From positions 87,683 to 151,682 of the forward strand of contig CACFZK010000001.1 in NCBI GenBank assembly GCA_902570785.1: DNA of 64,000 nt, in the 5' to 3' direction. The notes below the pieces were generated by a model. That model saw only the letters and a program-made list of their open reading frames with translations, searched no databases and was not told the DNA's origin. Source of the stretch: an uncultured Pelagibacteraceae bacterium. Lineage in GTDB: Bacteria; Pseudomonadota; Alphaproteobacteria; Pelagibacterales; Pelagibacteraceae. Positions within the stretch are counted from its first letter, which is position 1, and each line of letters starts with the position of its first letter. Positions 1 to 9,079 of the stretch are shown one piece after another. Position numbers and translations under genes: made by a program.

Positions 1-824
1 ATATCAGTTGAGATTTTTTTAATTCGGTATCTTTTGCCAGCATTTATATTGAATGTAAGTTCAATACCTTCTTTATCTTTAACAAACACATTACTTGATA
101 AAATTTCAGCATCATAATAACCTTTGCTTAAGTAATAATTTTTAAGAAGTCTTTTATCTAACTCAATTCTTTGATTATTTAAATAAATATTTCGCGAGAT
201 AAATTTCCAAAACTTGGCTTCTTCAGTTGCGATTACATCTCTGAGTCTTTTTGTTTTAATTTTTTTTTCTCCTATAAAGAAGATTTTAGTAATCTTTTCT
301 CTTTTTCCTTTATCTATAACAAATATTAAATCTAATAGATTATTACCGCCTTTTACTTCAGCAGTTCTAGCTTCTACGTTGGTGGAATAATAACCCAACT
401 GATTATAAAACTCTTTGATTATCTCAACATCTTTTTTAACATCATTTTTAATAAAAGAAGATTTTTCTTTTAATGTCATAAAATTTAAAAGAGCTTTTGT
501 GAATTTTTTAGTCGGCTCACCCTGTAATGTTATAGAATTAATAATGGGGTTTTCTTCAACATCTATACTTAAAATACCATTTGAAAAATTAATTGATATT
601 TTTGAAAAAAATTTAGTGTCGTATAAATTCTTAATAATATTGTTAATTTCTTCTTGTGTGTAATCTTTATTTTTTTCAATTTCACCGTAAACAATTAGTG
701 TTTCGTCTGAAATTCTTTCATTACCCGATATTACAATCTTATTAAGTTTTTCAGCTTTTAGTGTTGATGTGAAAAATGTGAAAATCAATAAAACTATATA
801 AAAGATATTAAATATTTTTTTCAT
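1..824 (-). CDS. bamA: Outer-membrane protein assembly factor BamA, N-terminal part (cut by window edge)
   Basis: BamA is the beta-barrel core of the machine that folds and inserts outer-membrane proteins. Only the first ~274 codons are present, and the C-terminal barrel lies beyond the left edge. The reverse-strand translation starts with a signal peptide (MKK, hydrophobic stretch, then LKA-E near residue 24). A POTRA-type segment follows, with VISGNERISDET near residue 32, a TKFFSK stretch typical of the end of POTRA1, and VEENPIINSI before the next POTRA. The ATG at 824 overlaps the end of dxr by 17 bases, so the two are probably co-transcribed and translationally coupled. The intramembrane protease gene rseP, often found between dxr and bamA in proteobacteria, is not there. 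Identification rests on the POTRA motifs and the context; the barrel cannot be checked. Confidence 0.88.
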   Translation of the reverse strand, partial: MKKIFNIFYIVLLIFTFFTSTLKAEKLNKIVISGNERISDETLIVYGEIEKNKDYTQEEINNIIKNLYDTKFFSKISINFSNGILSIDVEENPIINSITLQGEPTKKFTKALLNFMTLKEKSSFIKNDVKKDVEIIKEFYNQLGYYSTNVEARTAEVKGGNNLLDLIFVIDKGKREKITKIFFIGEKKIKTKRLRDVIATEEAKFWKFISRNIYLNNQRIELDKRLLKNYYLSKGYYDAEILSSNVFVKDKEGIELTFNINAGKRYRIKKISTD

Positions 825-1992
825 AATTTTTTGATATAATTTCTAGAGTTTTTTTTCGTGCCCAATTATCAATTTTATAAATTTCATTTATATTAGGTAC
901 CTTTTTTACAGCATATTTATTGAAATCTCTATCCTTAAAAACTCTTTTTAAAGTCTCATAGATTCCATTATAGGGTATTTTATTTTTTACAAAACTATCA
1001 ACTAAAATTTCATTGCTAGCATTGAGAATAATCGGACCTGATTTTGATAAATATTTATCCTTATTTAAGGTAACAATTGGAAATCTTTTTTTATCAACTT
1101 TTTCAAATTCAATATTTTTAAGTTTACCTAAAAAATTATTATTTTTTTTAATAATTTTATCAATATTAATTTTATTATTATATATAGCGTTTGATATTGG
1201 GATTTTCATATCTGTATCATGATATAGAAATTTAATCTGTCCATTTTTAAAAATAACGATTGCATGTATTAAAGATTGTGGGTGAACAATAATTTCATAT
1301 TTATTTGGATTAAATGAGAATAGCCTGTGAGCCTCAACTAGTTCTAATATTTTATTCATAAGATTAGATGAATCTACTGAGATTTTTTTTCCCATATTCC
1401 AGGTTGGGTGTTTATAGGCGTCTGTAGGTTTAATTTTTTTAAATGAACTAATAGGTTTTTTTAAAAAAGGGCCACCTGAAGCTGTTATATAAATTTTTTT
1501 AATATCTATGTCTCTATAATCTTTCGTTAATTGTTTAATTGAAAAATGCTCAGAATCTATTGGGACCAATTTAGTTTTGCTTCTTTTAATTATTTTTGAC
1601 AAAATATGCCAACCGCAAATTATAGATTCTTTATTTGCTAAAAGTAGTTTTTTTGATTGTTTTGCAAATTGTATTGTAGGTTCTAGACCTGCTATTCCAA
1701 CTATAGCAGCGATAGTAATGTCAAACTTCAATTTGGATGGAACATTATCAAATTTGTTTAAAATTTTTGTCTTTGAGTTTTTAAATTTTCTTTTAACTTT
1801 ATTATAAACAAAAAAATCTGTGACTATAAAGTACAATGGTCTATATAAGTTTATTTGATTGATAATTTCCCTAAAATTTGAGTTAGCTGAAAGTAGTATA
1901 ATATTAAAACTTTTTTTATCTAAATTAATAATTTGAAGAGAACTTTTGCCAATACTTCCTGTAGAACCTAAAATAGAAATTTTTTTTTTCAT
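808..1992 (-). CDS. dxr: 1-deoxy-D-xylulose 5-phosphate reductoisomerase
   Basis: This enzyme converts DXP to 2-C-methyl-D-erythritol 4-phosphate with NADPH, the committed step of the MEP isoprenoid pathway in the cytoplasm. The 394-residue length is normal. The NADPH-binding GSTGSIG is at residues 9-15. The metal ligands fall in PIDSEH (D146, E148) and at E220 in the LELVEAH segment. The substrate loop shows TASGGPF (170-176) and HPTWNMG (195-201). The start codon overlaps the end of cdsA by four bases and the 3' end overlaps bamA. Its neighbours uppS and cdsA also use or support isoprenoid and lipid precursors. Confidence 0.97.
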   Translation of the reverse strand: MKKKISILGSTGSIGKSSLQIINLDKKSFNIILLSANSNFREIINQINLYRPLYFIVTDFFVYNKVKRKFKNSKTKILNKFDNVPSKLKFDITIAAIVGIAGLEPTIQFAKQSKKLLLANKESIICGWHILSKIIKRSKTKLVPIDSEHFSIKQLTKDYRDIDIKKIYITASGGPFLKKPISSFKKIKPTDAYKHPTWNMGKKISVDSSNLMNKILELVEAHRLFSFNPNKYEIIVHPQSLIHAIVIFKNGQIKFLYHDTDMKIPISNAIYNNKINIDKIIKKNNNFLGKLKNIEFEKVDKKRFPIVTLNKDKYLSKSGPIILNASNEILVDSFVKNKIPYNGIYETLKRVFKDRDFNKYAVKKVPNINEIYKIDNWARKKTLEIISKNYEKNI

Positions 1993-2645
1993 GGAAATAT
2001 TTTAAGAGTATACAAAATGTAACCTAAAATAACTACAAACATTAAACCATCAATTCTATCAAAAATACCTCCGTGTCCAGGAAGTAACTTCCCAGTATCT
2101 TTAATTTTTTCTAATCTTTTAAAATAAGAAATAGTTAAGTCACCTAGTTGAGCTGCCACAGAAAAAATAATCGCTAATAAAAAGAATTTAGTTTTTAAGA
2201 AGAAATTATTATCAAAACCAGTCATCAATTCCACAATTAAATCGATTACAAAAACAGAGAGTATAGAAAGTGTAAAAGACCCAACAACTCCTGCTATTGT
2301 CTTGTTGGGACTTATTTTTGATATTTTTTTTCCATTAAAAATCTTTCCAAAAACATACCCGCCAGTATCAGAAAATATTGTTAATATAATTATCCAAATT
2401 AATAAGAAAAAAGACGAAGCTGTATCATTTCTTAAAAATAAAAAAGCTAATAAAGATATAACTAAAATAACATCAATCAATATTATGGTTAGTTTTCTTT
2501 TAAAGACTGAAAAAACTTCGTAATTTCCTAATATTAAAATAGCATATAAGAATGACACAATATAATTGCCTCCTTTTAAAATAAAAAAAATTGATAAAGG
2601 AAATATTATTATAGATGTTAGTATTCTTTTTTTTAAATTATTCAT
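1989..2645 (-). CDS. cdsA: Phosphatidate cytidylyltransferase (CDP-diglyceride synthase)
   Basis: CdsA makes CDP-diacylglycerol from phosphatidic acid and CTP in the inner membrane, the entry point to all phospholipids. The 218-residue protein is hydrophobic throughout, with several membrane segments. It carries the family signature in its C-terminal half: SDTGGYVFGK (92-101), SPNKT (112-116) and LPGHGGIFDRIDG near residue 190. It is at the short end for the family, the N-terminal membrane part being reduced. It overlaps uppS upstream and dxr downstream by four bases each, a tight operon arrangement. Confidence 0.95.
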   Translation of the reverse strand: MNNLKKRILTSIIIFPLSIFFILKGGNYIVSFLYAILILGNYEVFSVFKRKLTIILIDVILVISLLAFLFLRNDTASSFFLLIWIIILTIFSDTGGYVFGKIFNGKKISKISPNKTIAGVVGSFTLSILSVFVIDLIVELMTGFDNNFFLKTKFFLLAIIFSVAAQLGDLTISYFKRLEKIKDTGKLLPGHGGIFDRIDGLMFVVILGYILYTLKIFP

Positions 2646-3319
2646 ATTTTTCCAAAATTCCTTTTGACCTTTTTAAAACTATTTATAATTTTAATATAAT
2701 CTGTGACTTTGAAGTCTGGCCATAACTTGTCAATAAAATATATTTCAGTATAAGCCATTTGCCAAAGTAAAAAATTACTTAATCTTTTTTTTCCACCTGT
2801 TCGTATTAAAATGTCAGGATCTTTAGTATCTTTTGTATACAAATTGTTTTGAAGACTGTTAATACCTATTGGTAACTTCTTTTTCTGTACTTGTCTCACT
2901 GCATCAATAATTTCGTTTTTAGAACCGTAATTAATTGCCAAATTGACTAAAATTTTATTACATTTTTTTGTTTTTTTCATTGAGTTAATTAGTGTTAACC
3001 TAACATTTTTAGGAAGATTTCTCATATTTCCAATTATATTAATTTTAATATTATTTTTGATTAGGTTATCAATTTCTTTATAAAAATAATAATTAATTAA
3101 TTTAAAAAGGAAGGTAATTTCTTTTTTAGGTCTTTTCCAATTTTCACTGGAAAAAGTGTAAAACGTTAAAGTAGGAACTTTAATTTTAATTGATGCTTTA
3201 ACAATTTTTTCAATTATTTTAACTCCGTTTTGGTGACCAAAATTCCTATTTTTTCTTTTTTTTCTACCCCATCTACCATTACCATCCATGATAATAGCTA
3301 TATGGTTAACTTTGTTCAT
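2642..3319 (-). CDS. uppS: Undecaprenyl diphosphate synthase (cis-prenyltransferase)
   Basis: This enzyme condenses isopentenyl diphosphate onto farnesyl diphosphate to make the C55 carrier lipid for peptidoglycan and O-antigen. Its 225 residues begin with the catalytic IIMDGNGRWG motif (Asp12). The C-terminal substrate motif RTGGKKRLSNFLLWQ has the conserved Arg and Ser, followed by YTEIYF, a diagnostic family element. It overlaps frr upstream and cdsA downstream by four bases each. Confidence 0.96.
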   Translation of the reverse strand: MNKVNHIAIIMDGNGRWGRKKRKNRNFGHQNGVKIIEKIVKASIKIKVPTLTFYTFSSENWKRPKKEITFLFKLINYYFYKEIDNLIKNNIKINIIGNMRNLPKNVRLTLINSMKKTKKCNKILVNLAINYGSKNEIIDAVRQVQKKKLPIGINSLQNNLYTKDTKDPDILIRTGGKKRLSNFLLWQMAYTEIYFIDKLWPDFKVTDYIKIINSFKKVKRNFGKI

Positions 3320-3873
3320 AAAGTTAAAATTTCTTTTTCTTTTTCTGACAAAATTTTTTCTATAAGAGAGATATTTTCATCGGTACTCTTTTGAACATCA
3401 TTTTCAAAGTTTTTACTTTCGTCTTCCCCTATTTTTTTTTCTTTTAATAAATTTTTAATGTTATCGTTAGACTCTCTTCTTACGTTTCTTATCGAAACCT
3501 TAGCTTTTTCTCCCAAATTTTTTAATACTTTTGTTAATTCTTTTCTCCTTTCCTCTGTAAGTTGGGGAATTCGAATTCTTAGAATTTGCCCATCAACTTG
3601 GGGATTGACTCCTAAATTTGATTTTTTAATTTCAGTGTCAACTAAATTGACATTATTTTTATCCCACACCTGTATTGAAATAGTTCTAGGCTCTGGGACA
3701 GTTACTGTAGCTAATTGGTTAATAGGCATCTTTTGTCCATAAACATCTATCCTTATTAAGTCCAACATGGCTGGATTTGCTCTACCGGTTCTTAATGTTG
3801 CAATATCTTTTTTATATGAAGAAATAGTTTTGCCCATTTTTATTGAAACCTCATTTTTATTAAATATTTCCAT
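3316..3873 (-). CDS. frr: Ribosome recycling factor
   Basis: RRF splits post-termination ribosomes together with EF-G. The length of 185 residues matches the family. The sequence shows the conserved LRTGRANPAMLD segment (about residues 27-38) and the long helical second half. It follows tsf after only four bases. In many bacteria pyrH (UMP kinase) lies between tsf and frr, and here there is no room for it. Confidence 0.97.
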   Translation of the reverse strand: MEIFNKNEVSIKMGKTISSYKKDIATLRTGRANPAMLDLIRIDVYGQKMPINQLATVTVPEPRTISIQVWDKNNVNLVDTEIKKSNLGVNPQVDGQILRIRIPQLTEERRKELTKVLKNLGEKAKVSIRNVRRESNDNIKNLLKEKKIGEDESKNFENDVQKSTDENISLIEKILSEKEKEILTL

Positions 3874-3877
3874 CTAT

Positions 3878-4741
3878 CTAAATTCCTTCTCCAACTTTAA
3901 ATCTTACAAAATCAATAACTTTGATTTCTCCATCATTTGAATATTGTTTCAAAAAACTACTAACTGTAATTTTAGTATCCATGATCCAGGTCTGATTAAG
4001 CAAAGTGTTTTCAGAAATAAATTTTTTAATTTTACCATTAGCGATTTTTTCAATCATTTCAGATTTTTTACCACTATTTTTTAATTCTTCTTTAATAATT
4101 TCAAGTTCTTTCTTTAAAATATCTTTATTAATTCCGTCATCGTTTATAGCAATTGGAGCTTGTGCTGCTATATGCATAGCAAGTTTATTTCCTACTTTAT
4201 CTAGATTTTGATTATTATCACTTGAAAGTTTTACTATAGAAATTACTTTTCCTATATTTTTTTCTGATGAATTGTGAACATAAAAAAAATTTTTACCATT
4301 ATTATTAAAATATTTACTTCGCCTAATTGTTATTTTTTCACCAATTTTTGATATTAAGGTTATAAGATTTTCCTCTACTGTTTTATCATTATTCATTTTA
4401 CTTTTATTTAATTTATCTAAATCAGCTTTATTAATAAAATTAATATTTGATATTTCTTTGCAAAAGGAGATAAAATCTTTGTTTTTTGCAACAAAGTCAG
4501 TTTCGCTATTAATTTCTATTATTGAAATATTTCCATCTTTTTCGTTCACTAAAATAAGACCATCTGCAGCAACACGACTCATCTTTTTTGAAGCTTTTGC
4601 AATTCCCTTTTTTCTTAAATATTCGATTGATTTTTCAATATCTCCATTTGTTTCTGTAATTGCTAATTTACAATCTGAAAATCCAACACCTGTAATCTCT
4701 CTTAGTTTTTTAATATTATCTAAAATTTTTTTGTCTGACAT
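3878..4741 (-). CDS. tsf: Translation elongation factor Ts
   Basis: EF-Ts exchanges GDP for GTP on EF-Tu, whose gene (tuf) lies about 53 kb away in this window. The 287-residue protein has an N-terminal UBA-like helix bundle with LREITGVGFSDCK, then the TDFVAKN motif that contacts EF-Tu near residue 81, followed by two core subdomains. It begins nine bases after rpsB and is presumably co-transcribed with it, as in most bacteria. Confidence 0.97.
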   Translation of the reverse strand: MSDKKILDNIKKLREITGVGFSDCKLAITETNGDIEKSIEYLRKKGIAKASKKMSRVAADGLILVNEKDGNISIIEINSETDFVAKNKDFISFCKEISNINFINKADLDKLNKSKMNNDKTVEENLITLISKIGEKITIRRSKYFNNNGKNFFYVHNSSEKNIGKVISIVKLSSDNNQNLDKVGNKLAMHIAAQAPIAINDDGINKDILKKELEIIKEELKNSGKKSEMIEKIANGKIKKFISENTLLNQTWIMDTKITVSSFLKQYSNDGEIKVIDFVRFKVGEGI

Positions 4742-4750
4742 TACTTTGGT

Positions 4751-5548
4751 TTATTTACCTAAAGTTTTTTTAGGTGTGTTACTATTTTTTTTGGATGGTT
4801 GTTCTTTTTTTTCTATTGTATTAGTTTTATTTTGAGCTTCATTGCTTATTTTATTTGTAACAATGTTTTTCTTTGCATCAATAATTGTTGATTTTAATAA
4901 CTCACAGTAAAGATCAATAGATCTTCTGGCATCATCGTTGCCTGGAATTGGATGGTTTATTCCTGTAGGATCAGAATTTGAGTCCAAAACTGCAACTATT
5001 GGTATTTTTAATTTAATCGCCTCTTTTATTGCTAAAGACTCCACATTAGTATCTATTACAAAAATCATTTCAGGAATTTTGTTCATATTTGAAATCCCCC
5101 CCAATGATCTATTTAATTTATCCTTCTCTTTTTCAAGTTTAAGTATTTCTTTTTTAGTAAATCCAATATCCTCTTTGGATAAATCTTTTTCTAGTTTTTT
5201 TAATCTTTTAATTGAATTTTGAATTGTTTGCCAATTAGTAAGCATGCCACCTAACCATCTATAATTAACATAAAACTGTTCAGTATCTTTTGCTAATTTA
5301 AGAACAGTTTCTGCAGCTTGTTTTTTAGTAGAGACAATTAAAAGCTTCCCACCTGTAGATATACATTTATGAACTTCTTTCATTGCATTTTTTATTAGAA
5401 CAACAGTTTGGGTTAAATCTATTATGTGAATTGAATTTTTCTCCCCATAAATGAACTGTTTCATTCTAGGATTCCATCTAAGGGTTTTGTGGCCGAGGTG
5501 AACACCAGCTTCTAATAATTGTTTTATTGATACGTTAGGTATATTCAT
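4751..5548 (-). CDS. rpsB: 30S ribosomal protein S2
   Basis: S2 is a late-assembling 30S protein. I place the start at the ATG at 5548 (MNIPNVSIKQLLEAGVHLGH), giving 265 residues. The open frame runs 16 codons further upstream, but that extension translates the structured leader and lacks homology. Core motifs are GVHLGHKTLRWNPRM and IYGEKNSIHIIDL, with the S2 signature region near PGNDDARRSIDLYC. The last ~40 residues form a Lys/Asn/Thr-rich tail, probably disordered. It heads the rpsB-tsf-frr-uppS-cdsA-dxr-bamA operon. Confidence 0.97.
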   Translation of the reverse strand: MNIPNVSIKQLLEAGVHLGHKTLRWNPRMKQFIYGEKNSIHIIDLTQTVVLIKNAMKEVHKCISTGGKLLIVSTKKQAAETVLKLAKDTEQFYVNYRWLGGMLTNWQTIQNSIKRLKKLEKDLSKEDIGFTKKEILKLEKEKDKLNRSLGGISNMNKIPEMIFVIDTNVESLAIKEAIKLKIPIVAVLDSNSDPTGINHPIPGNDDARRSIDLYCELLKSTIIDAKKNIVTNKISNEAQNKTNTIEKKEQPSKKNSNTPKKTLGK

Positions 5549-5554
5549 AATTTT

Positions 5555-5611
5555 CCGGTTAAACCACCACAGCTTTCCTTTCGGACCGGTGGGCAATTGC
5601 CCTTTGCTGTG
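5555..5611 (-). promoter_or_regulatory. Structured mRNA leader of rpsB (probable S2 autoregulatory element)
   Basis: Just upstream of the rpsB ATG lies a 57-base block with 32 G or C, in surroundings that are mostly A and T. Read on the minus strand it can form an outer 6-bp stem (CACAGC 5611-5606 with GCTGTG 5573-5568). This encloses a GGGC-AATT-GCCC hairpin (5602-5591) and a TCC-GAAA-GGA GNRA-loop hairpin (5585-5576). An internal CCGGT (5589-5585) can pair as a pseudoknot with ACCGG (5559-5555), which sits seven bases before the start codon. A competing helix is CCACC (5592-5588) with GGTGG (5568-5564). Leaders by which S2 represses its own mRNA are known in several bacteria; that this one does so is inference. 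Pairings were found by eye. Confidence 0.75.
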
Positions 5612-5628
5612 TGCGAAATTAAATGTTT

Positions 5629-5655
5629 TTTATATTCTTTCTAATTGAAAATCAA
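5629..5655 (-). promoter_or_regulatory. Possible promoter for the rpsB operon
   Basis: The minus strand shows TTGATT (5655-5650) and TATAAA (5634-5629) separated by 15 bases, shorter than the usual 17. A start point about seven bases downstream would begin the transcript just before the structured rpsB leader, which is the main argument for it. In DNA this AT-rich, such boxes also arise by chance. Confidence 0.3.
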
Positions 5656-5659
5656 GATG

Positions 5660-8600
5660 TTAAAAACTTATTTTTTTAATATATTCTTTATTTTTAAGAG
5701 CACTAAGCTTGCTTAAATTAAATTTTCTACGATTTTTAAGTGAAAAAATATACATTTTTGAATTTCTATTAACTTTCAATTGAATTTTTGTTTCTCCATT
5801 ATCGCTGAGTAAACTTTTTAGATCTTCCATATTGGTTTTTCCGTTTATTTCTATAGTTACATTGTCATACGATTTATTAATAAAGTCATTAATTGGTAAT
5901 ATATTTTTAATATTTATTCTTCTTGAATTTATAAGGTCTTTTGAACTGTCCTTTTGCAAAGTAATTAAAAATGAATTAGCGGTTTTTAATATTTCTCTAT
6001 TAGCAATTAATAAATCAGAAAATAGAAATAACTCATATTCACTTTTTAAATCAGAAAATTTAATTATAGCAAATGGGGTTCCTTTCGCGCTTTTTTTCTC
6101 TTGAATAGACATGATAGTGCCAGCTACATATCCATTGGTTTCAGAGCTTTCAACATAATTTAAAAAAGATTTTATTTTAAATTCTCCAAAGTGATCTTTA
6201 TAAACATTAAGTGGATGGTCAGACATATAAAATCCAATGGACTGAAATTCATTTAATAAAATATCTTTTTTTGAATCGTTTTCTTTATTTTCTATTTTAA
6301 ATACAGTTTCATCGCTTTCTAGTTTATTAGAAAATAAACTAGTTTGATTACTGATTTTTTCTTCCCATAAAGTTTTGTTGAACTGAATAATTTTGGGTAT
6401 AGCTTTTAATAATGACCCTCTATCACTAAACAACTCATCAAAAGCACCGGCTTTAACTAACCCTTCAAGTTGTAATTTATTGATATCTTTTGGATTAACC
6501 CTTTTTATAAAATCATTTATTGTTTTAAATTTACCATTTTTTTTTCTTTCTTTTATAATATTTGAAACAGCCTCTTTGCCAACACTTTTTATAGCTGACA
6601 ATGCATAATAGATTTTACCTTTTTCTGATATAAAATCTGCATAAGATTTGTTTATTGATGGTCGAACTATTTCGATTTTAAGTCTTTTAAGTTCTTCTAC
6701 AAATTCTCTTAATTTATCTGTATTTGATAATTCAGTAGACATAGTTGCTGCAATAAAATCTTCTGGATAATATTTTTTTAAATACGCAGTTTGGTAAGCT
6801 ATTAAGGCATATGCGGCAGCGTGACTTTTGTTAAAACCGTATTCAGCAAATGGCTTAATTTTTTGAAATATAAATACCGCTATATCTTTACCTATACCAT
6901 TTTTTGTAGCACCATTGATAAATTTTTCTTCTTGTTTTTCTAATTCTTTCCTTTTTTTCTTTCCCATTGCTTTACGTAAAATATCAGCCTCTCCAGGAGA
7001 AAAATTTGCTAATTTTTGAGCTATTTGCATTACCTGCTCTTGATAAATAATTATACCATACGTTGGCTTTAAAATTTTTTCTAGACTCTCATGAATGTAA
7101 TCAGGTTTTTTTAAACCATTTTTACAATCATTGTAAATTGGAATATTATTCATAGGTCCTGGTCTATACAAGGCTACCAATGCTATTATATCTTCAAATT
7201 TATTTGGCCTCATTTGTTTTAAGGAAGATCTAACACCTGAGCTTTCAAGCTGAAAAAGTCCAGTGGTTTCTCCTGTTGAAAGCATTTCATAAACTTTACT
7301 ATCTGTTAATGAAATTTTACTTATATCTAAATCTATATTTTTACTTTTTAAAATTTTAATAGTTTTGCTAATCAGTGTTAATGTATTTAGTCCAAGTATG
7401 TCAAATTTAACTAAGCCAGCATTTTCTGAGGAGTGCATATCAAATTGTGTTGATGGTAAAAGTAGTTTTGAACTATTATCTCTGTACAGAGGAACTTCCT
7501 CAGATAGTTTCTCTCCTGTTATAACTACTCCTGCAGCATGAGTTGCAAGGTTTCTGTTGAGACCCTCAAGCTTTAATGAGAGTTCAATTAACTTTTTGAC
7601 TTTAGGATTGTTTTTTTCTTCTTGTTTAAATCTTGGCTCTCGATCAATAGACTCCTGCAAACTTAATGGTCTGGATGGATCAAAAGGTATCATTTTACAA
7701 ATTTTATCTACATGTCCATAAGGTAAGCCTAATACCCTTCCAATATCTCTCAATGCCATTCTGGCTTTTAATTTACCAAATGTAATAATGTGAGCTACAC
7801 CATTTTTGTACTTAGATTTTAGATAATTAAAAATTAAATCTCTTTTTTCTTCGCAAAAATCTATATCGAAGTCGGGCATTGATATCCTGTCTGGATTAAG
7901 GAATCTCTCAAAAATTAGACCAAACTCTATTGGATCTAGGTCTGTGATATCTAAAGAATAAGCTACTAATGAACCAGCTCCAGATCCTCTTCCAGGACCT
8001 ACGGGAATATCGTTTAATTTTGCCCACTTAATATAGTCAGAAACAATTAAAAAATAACCTGAGTAATTCATTTTATGAATTATACTTAATTCATGTGATA
8101 ACCTATCAAGATATTTTTTTTCGATTTTTTCTAAATTTGCTTGGTCTTTGTTTTTTAAAATAAAATTTTCTAATCTATTCTTTAAACCTTCGTTAGACAG
8201 AAATGTAAGTTCATCATTTTCGTTACGAGAGTTAGAAATTTTTATAGATGGTAGGATAGGTTTAGATTTTTTTACTTTAAAACTAAATCTGAAAGGAAAA
8301 TTATAGTTATTTTCAAGGGCTTCTGGAATATCAGAATATAACTTGGTTATTTCCTCGTTGGGTCTGAAATAATGATTATCTGAATATTTTCTTCTATTGG
8401 TTTCATTGACATATGTCTTTTCACCAATACACAGTAATGCGTCATGAGCTTCGTACATATCTTTATTAATGTAAAAAACTTCTTGCGATGCAATAAGAGG
8501 GATATTTTCATTTTCAGATAAATTTAAAAATATATCTTCTAACTTGGACTCGCCTTTGTCATTGTGTCTTTGAATTTCTAAATAAAAAGAGCTAGAAAAG

Positions 8601-9079
8601 TTTTTTTTTATAATTGAAGCAAGTTTATTTAAATCATTAATTTTATTTGTTTTGACTAAATTATTAAATAGTGAGTCTATGCCTCCGCTTAAAACTAATA
8701 AGTCGTTAGAGTTATCAAATAAATCGTCTAATGAGCATGTTGGAACGAGATTCTCTTTGGTTTCCAAATAACTTTTAGATGACAATTTAACCAAATTATT
8801 ATAGCCCTTTTCGGTTTTGGCAAAAATTGGCAATTTACCAATTGTCTCATTGAATTTAAAATTAATTTGCGTTCCAATAATAGGTTGGGTACCTGCTTTA
8901 CTTATAGCTTCAGAAAATTCTAAAGCCCCACAAAGATTTAAGCTATCACTTAAACCCAACGATTTTATTTTATTTTTTTTACAATACTCTGCTAAATCTT
9001 CTATTTTGATGGCACCTTCGCAAATTGAATATTGGGTATGTACTTTAAAATTATTAAATTTTATTTTTGCATCAGACAT
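5660..9079 (-). CDS. dnaE: DNA polymerase III alpha subunit
   Basis: This is the replicative polymerase catalytic subunit. The 1139 residues are a normal DnaE length. Domain order is an N-terminal PHP domain (about 8-210), then the polymerase core with GPGRGSGAGS (361-370) and the catalytic MPDFDIDF (401-408, Asp403 and Asp405), then fingers with the ATHAAGVVI region. The C-terminal part has helix-hairpin-helix and OB-fold regions. The start overlaps the end of lolD by eight bases, and dnaE after lolCD is an arrangement common in alphaproteobacteria. The stop is 111 bases before the rpsB start. Confidence 0.98.
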   Translation of the reverse strand: MSDAKIKFNNFKVHTQYSICEGAIKIEDLAEYCKKNKIKSLGLSDSLNLCGALEFSEAISKAGTQPIIGTQINFKFNETIGKLPIFAKTEKGYNNLVKLSSKSYLETKENLVPTCSLDDLFDNSNDLLVLSGGIDSLFNNLVKTNKINDLNKLASIIKKNFSSSFYLEIQRHNDKGESKLEDIFLNLSENENIPLIASQEVFYINKDMYEAHDALLCIGEKTYVNETNRRKYSDNHYFRPNEEITKLYSDIPEALENNYNFPFRFSFKVKKSKPILPSIKISNSRNENDELTFLSNEGLKNRLENFILKNKDQANLEKIEKKYLDRLSHELSIIHKMNYSGYFLIVSDYIKWAKLNDIPVGPGRGSGAGSLVAYSLDITDLDPIEFGLIFERFLNPDRISMPDFDIDFCEEKRDLIFNYLKSKYKNGVAHIITFGKLKARMALRDIGRVLGLPYGHVDKICKMIPFDPSRPLSLQESIDREPRFKQEEKNNPKVKKLIELSLKLEGLNRNLATHAAGVVITGEKLSEEVPLYRDNSSKLLLPSTQFDMHSSENAGLVKFDILGLNTLTLISKTIKILKSKNIDLDISKISLTDSKVYEMLSTGETTGLFQLESSGVRSSLKQMRPNKFEDIIALVALYRPGPMNNIPIYNDCKNGLKKPDYIHESLEKILKPTYGIIIYQEQVMQIAQKLANFSPGEADILRKAMGKKKRKELEKQEEKFINGATKNGIGKDIAVFIFQKIKPFAEYGFNKSHAAAYALIAYQTAYLKKYYPEDFIAATMSTELSNTDKLREFVEELKRLKIEIVRPSINKSYADFISEKGKIYYALSAIKSVGKEAVSNIIKERKKNGKFKTINDFIKRVNPKDINKLQLEGLVKAGAFDELFSDRGSLLKAIPKIIQFNKTLWEEKISNQTSLFSNKLESDETVFKIENKENDSKKDILLNEFQSIGFYMSDHPLNVYKDHFGEFKIKSFLNYVESSETNGYVAGTIMSIQEKKSAKGTPFAIIKFSDLKSEYELFLFSDLLIANREILKTANSFLITLQKDSSKDLINSRRINIKNILPINDFINKSYDNVTIEINGKTNMEDLKSLLSDNGETKIQLKVNRNSKMYIFSLKNRRKFNLSKLSALKNKEYIKKISF

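Noticed and set aside
415..663. 82-codon plus-strand open frame at the left end
   Set aside because: It is opposite the POTRA region of bamA, which has a signal peptide and clear motifs.
5549..5596. 16-codon N-terminal extension of rpsB
   Set aside because: It would translate the structured leader, while S2 homology starts at the ATG at 5548.
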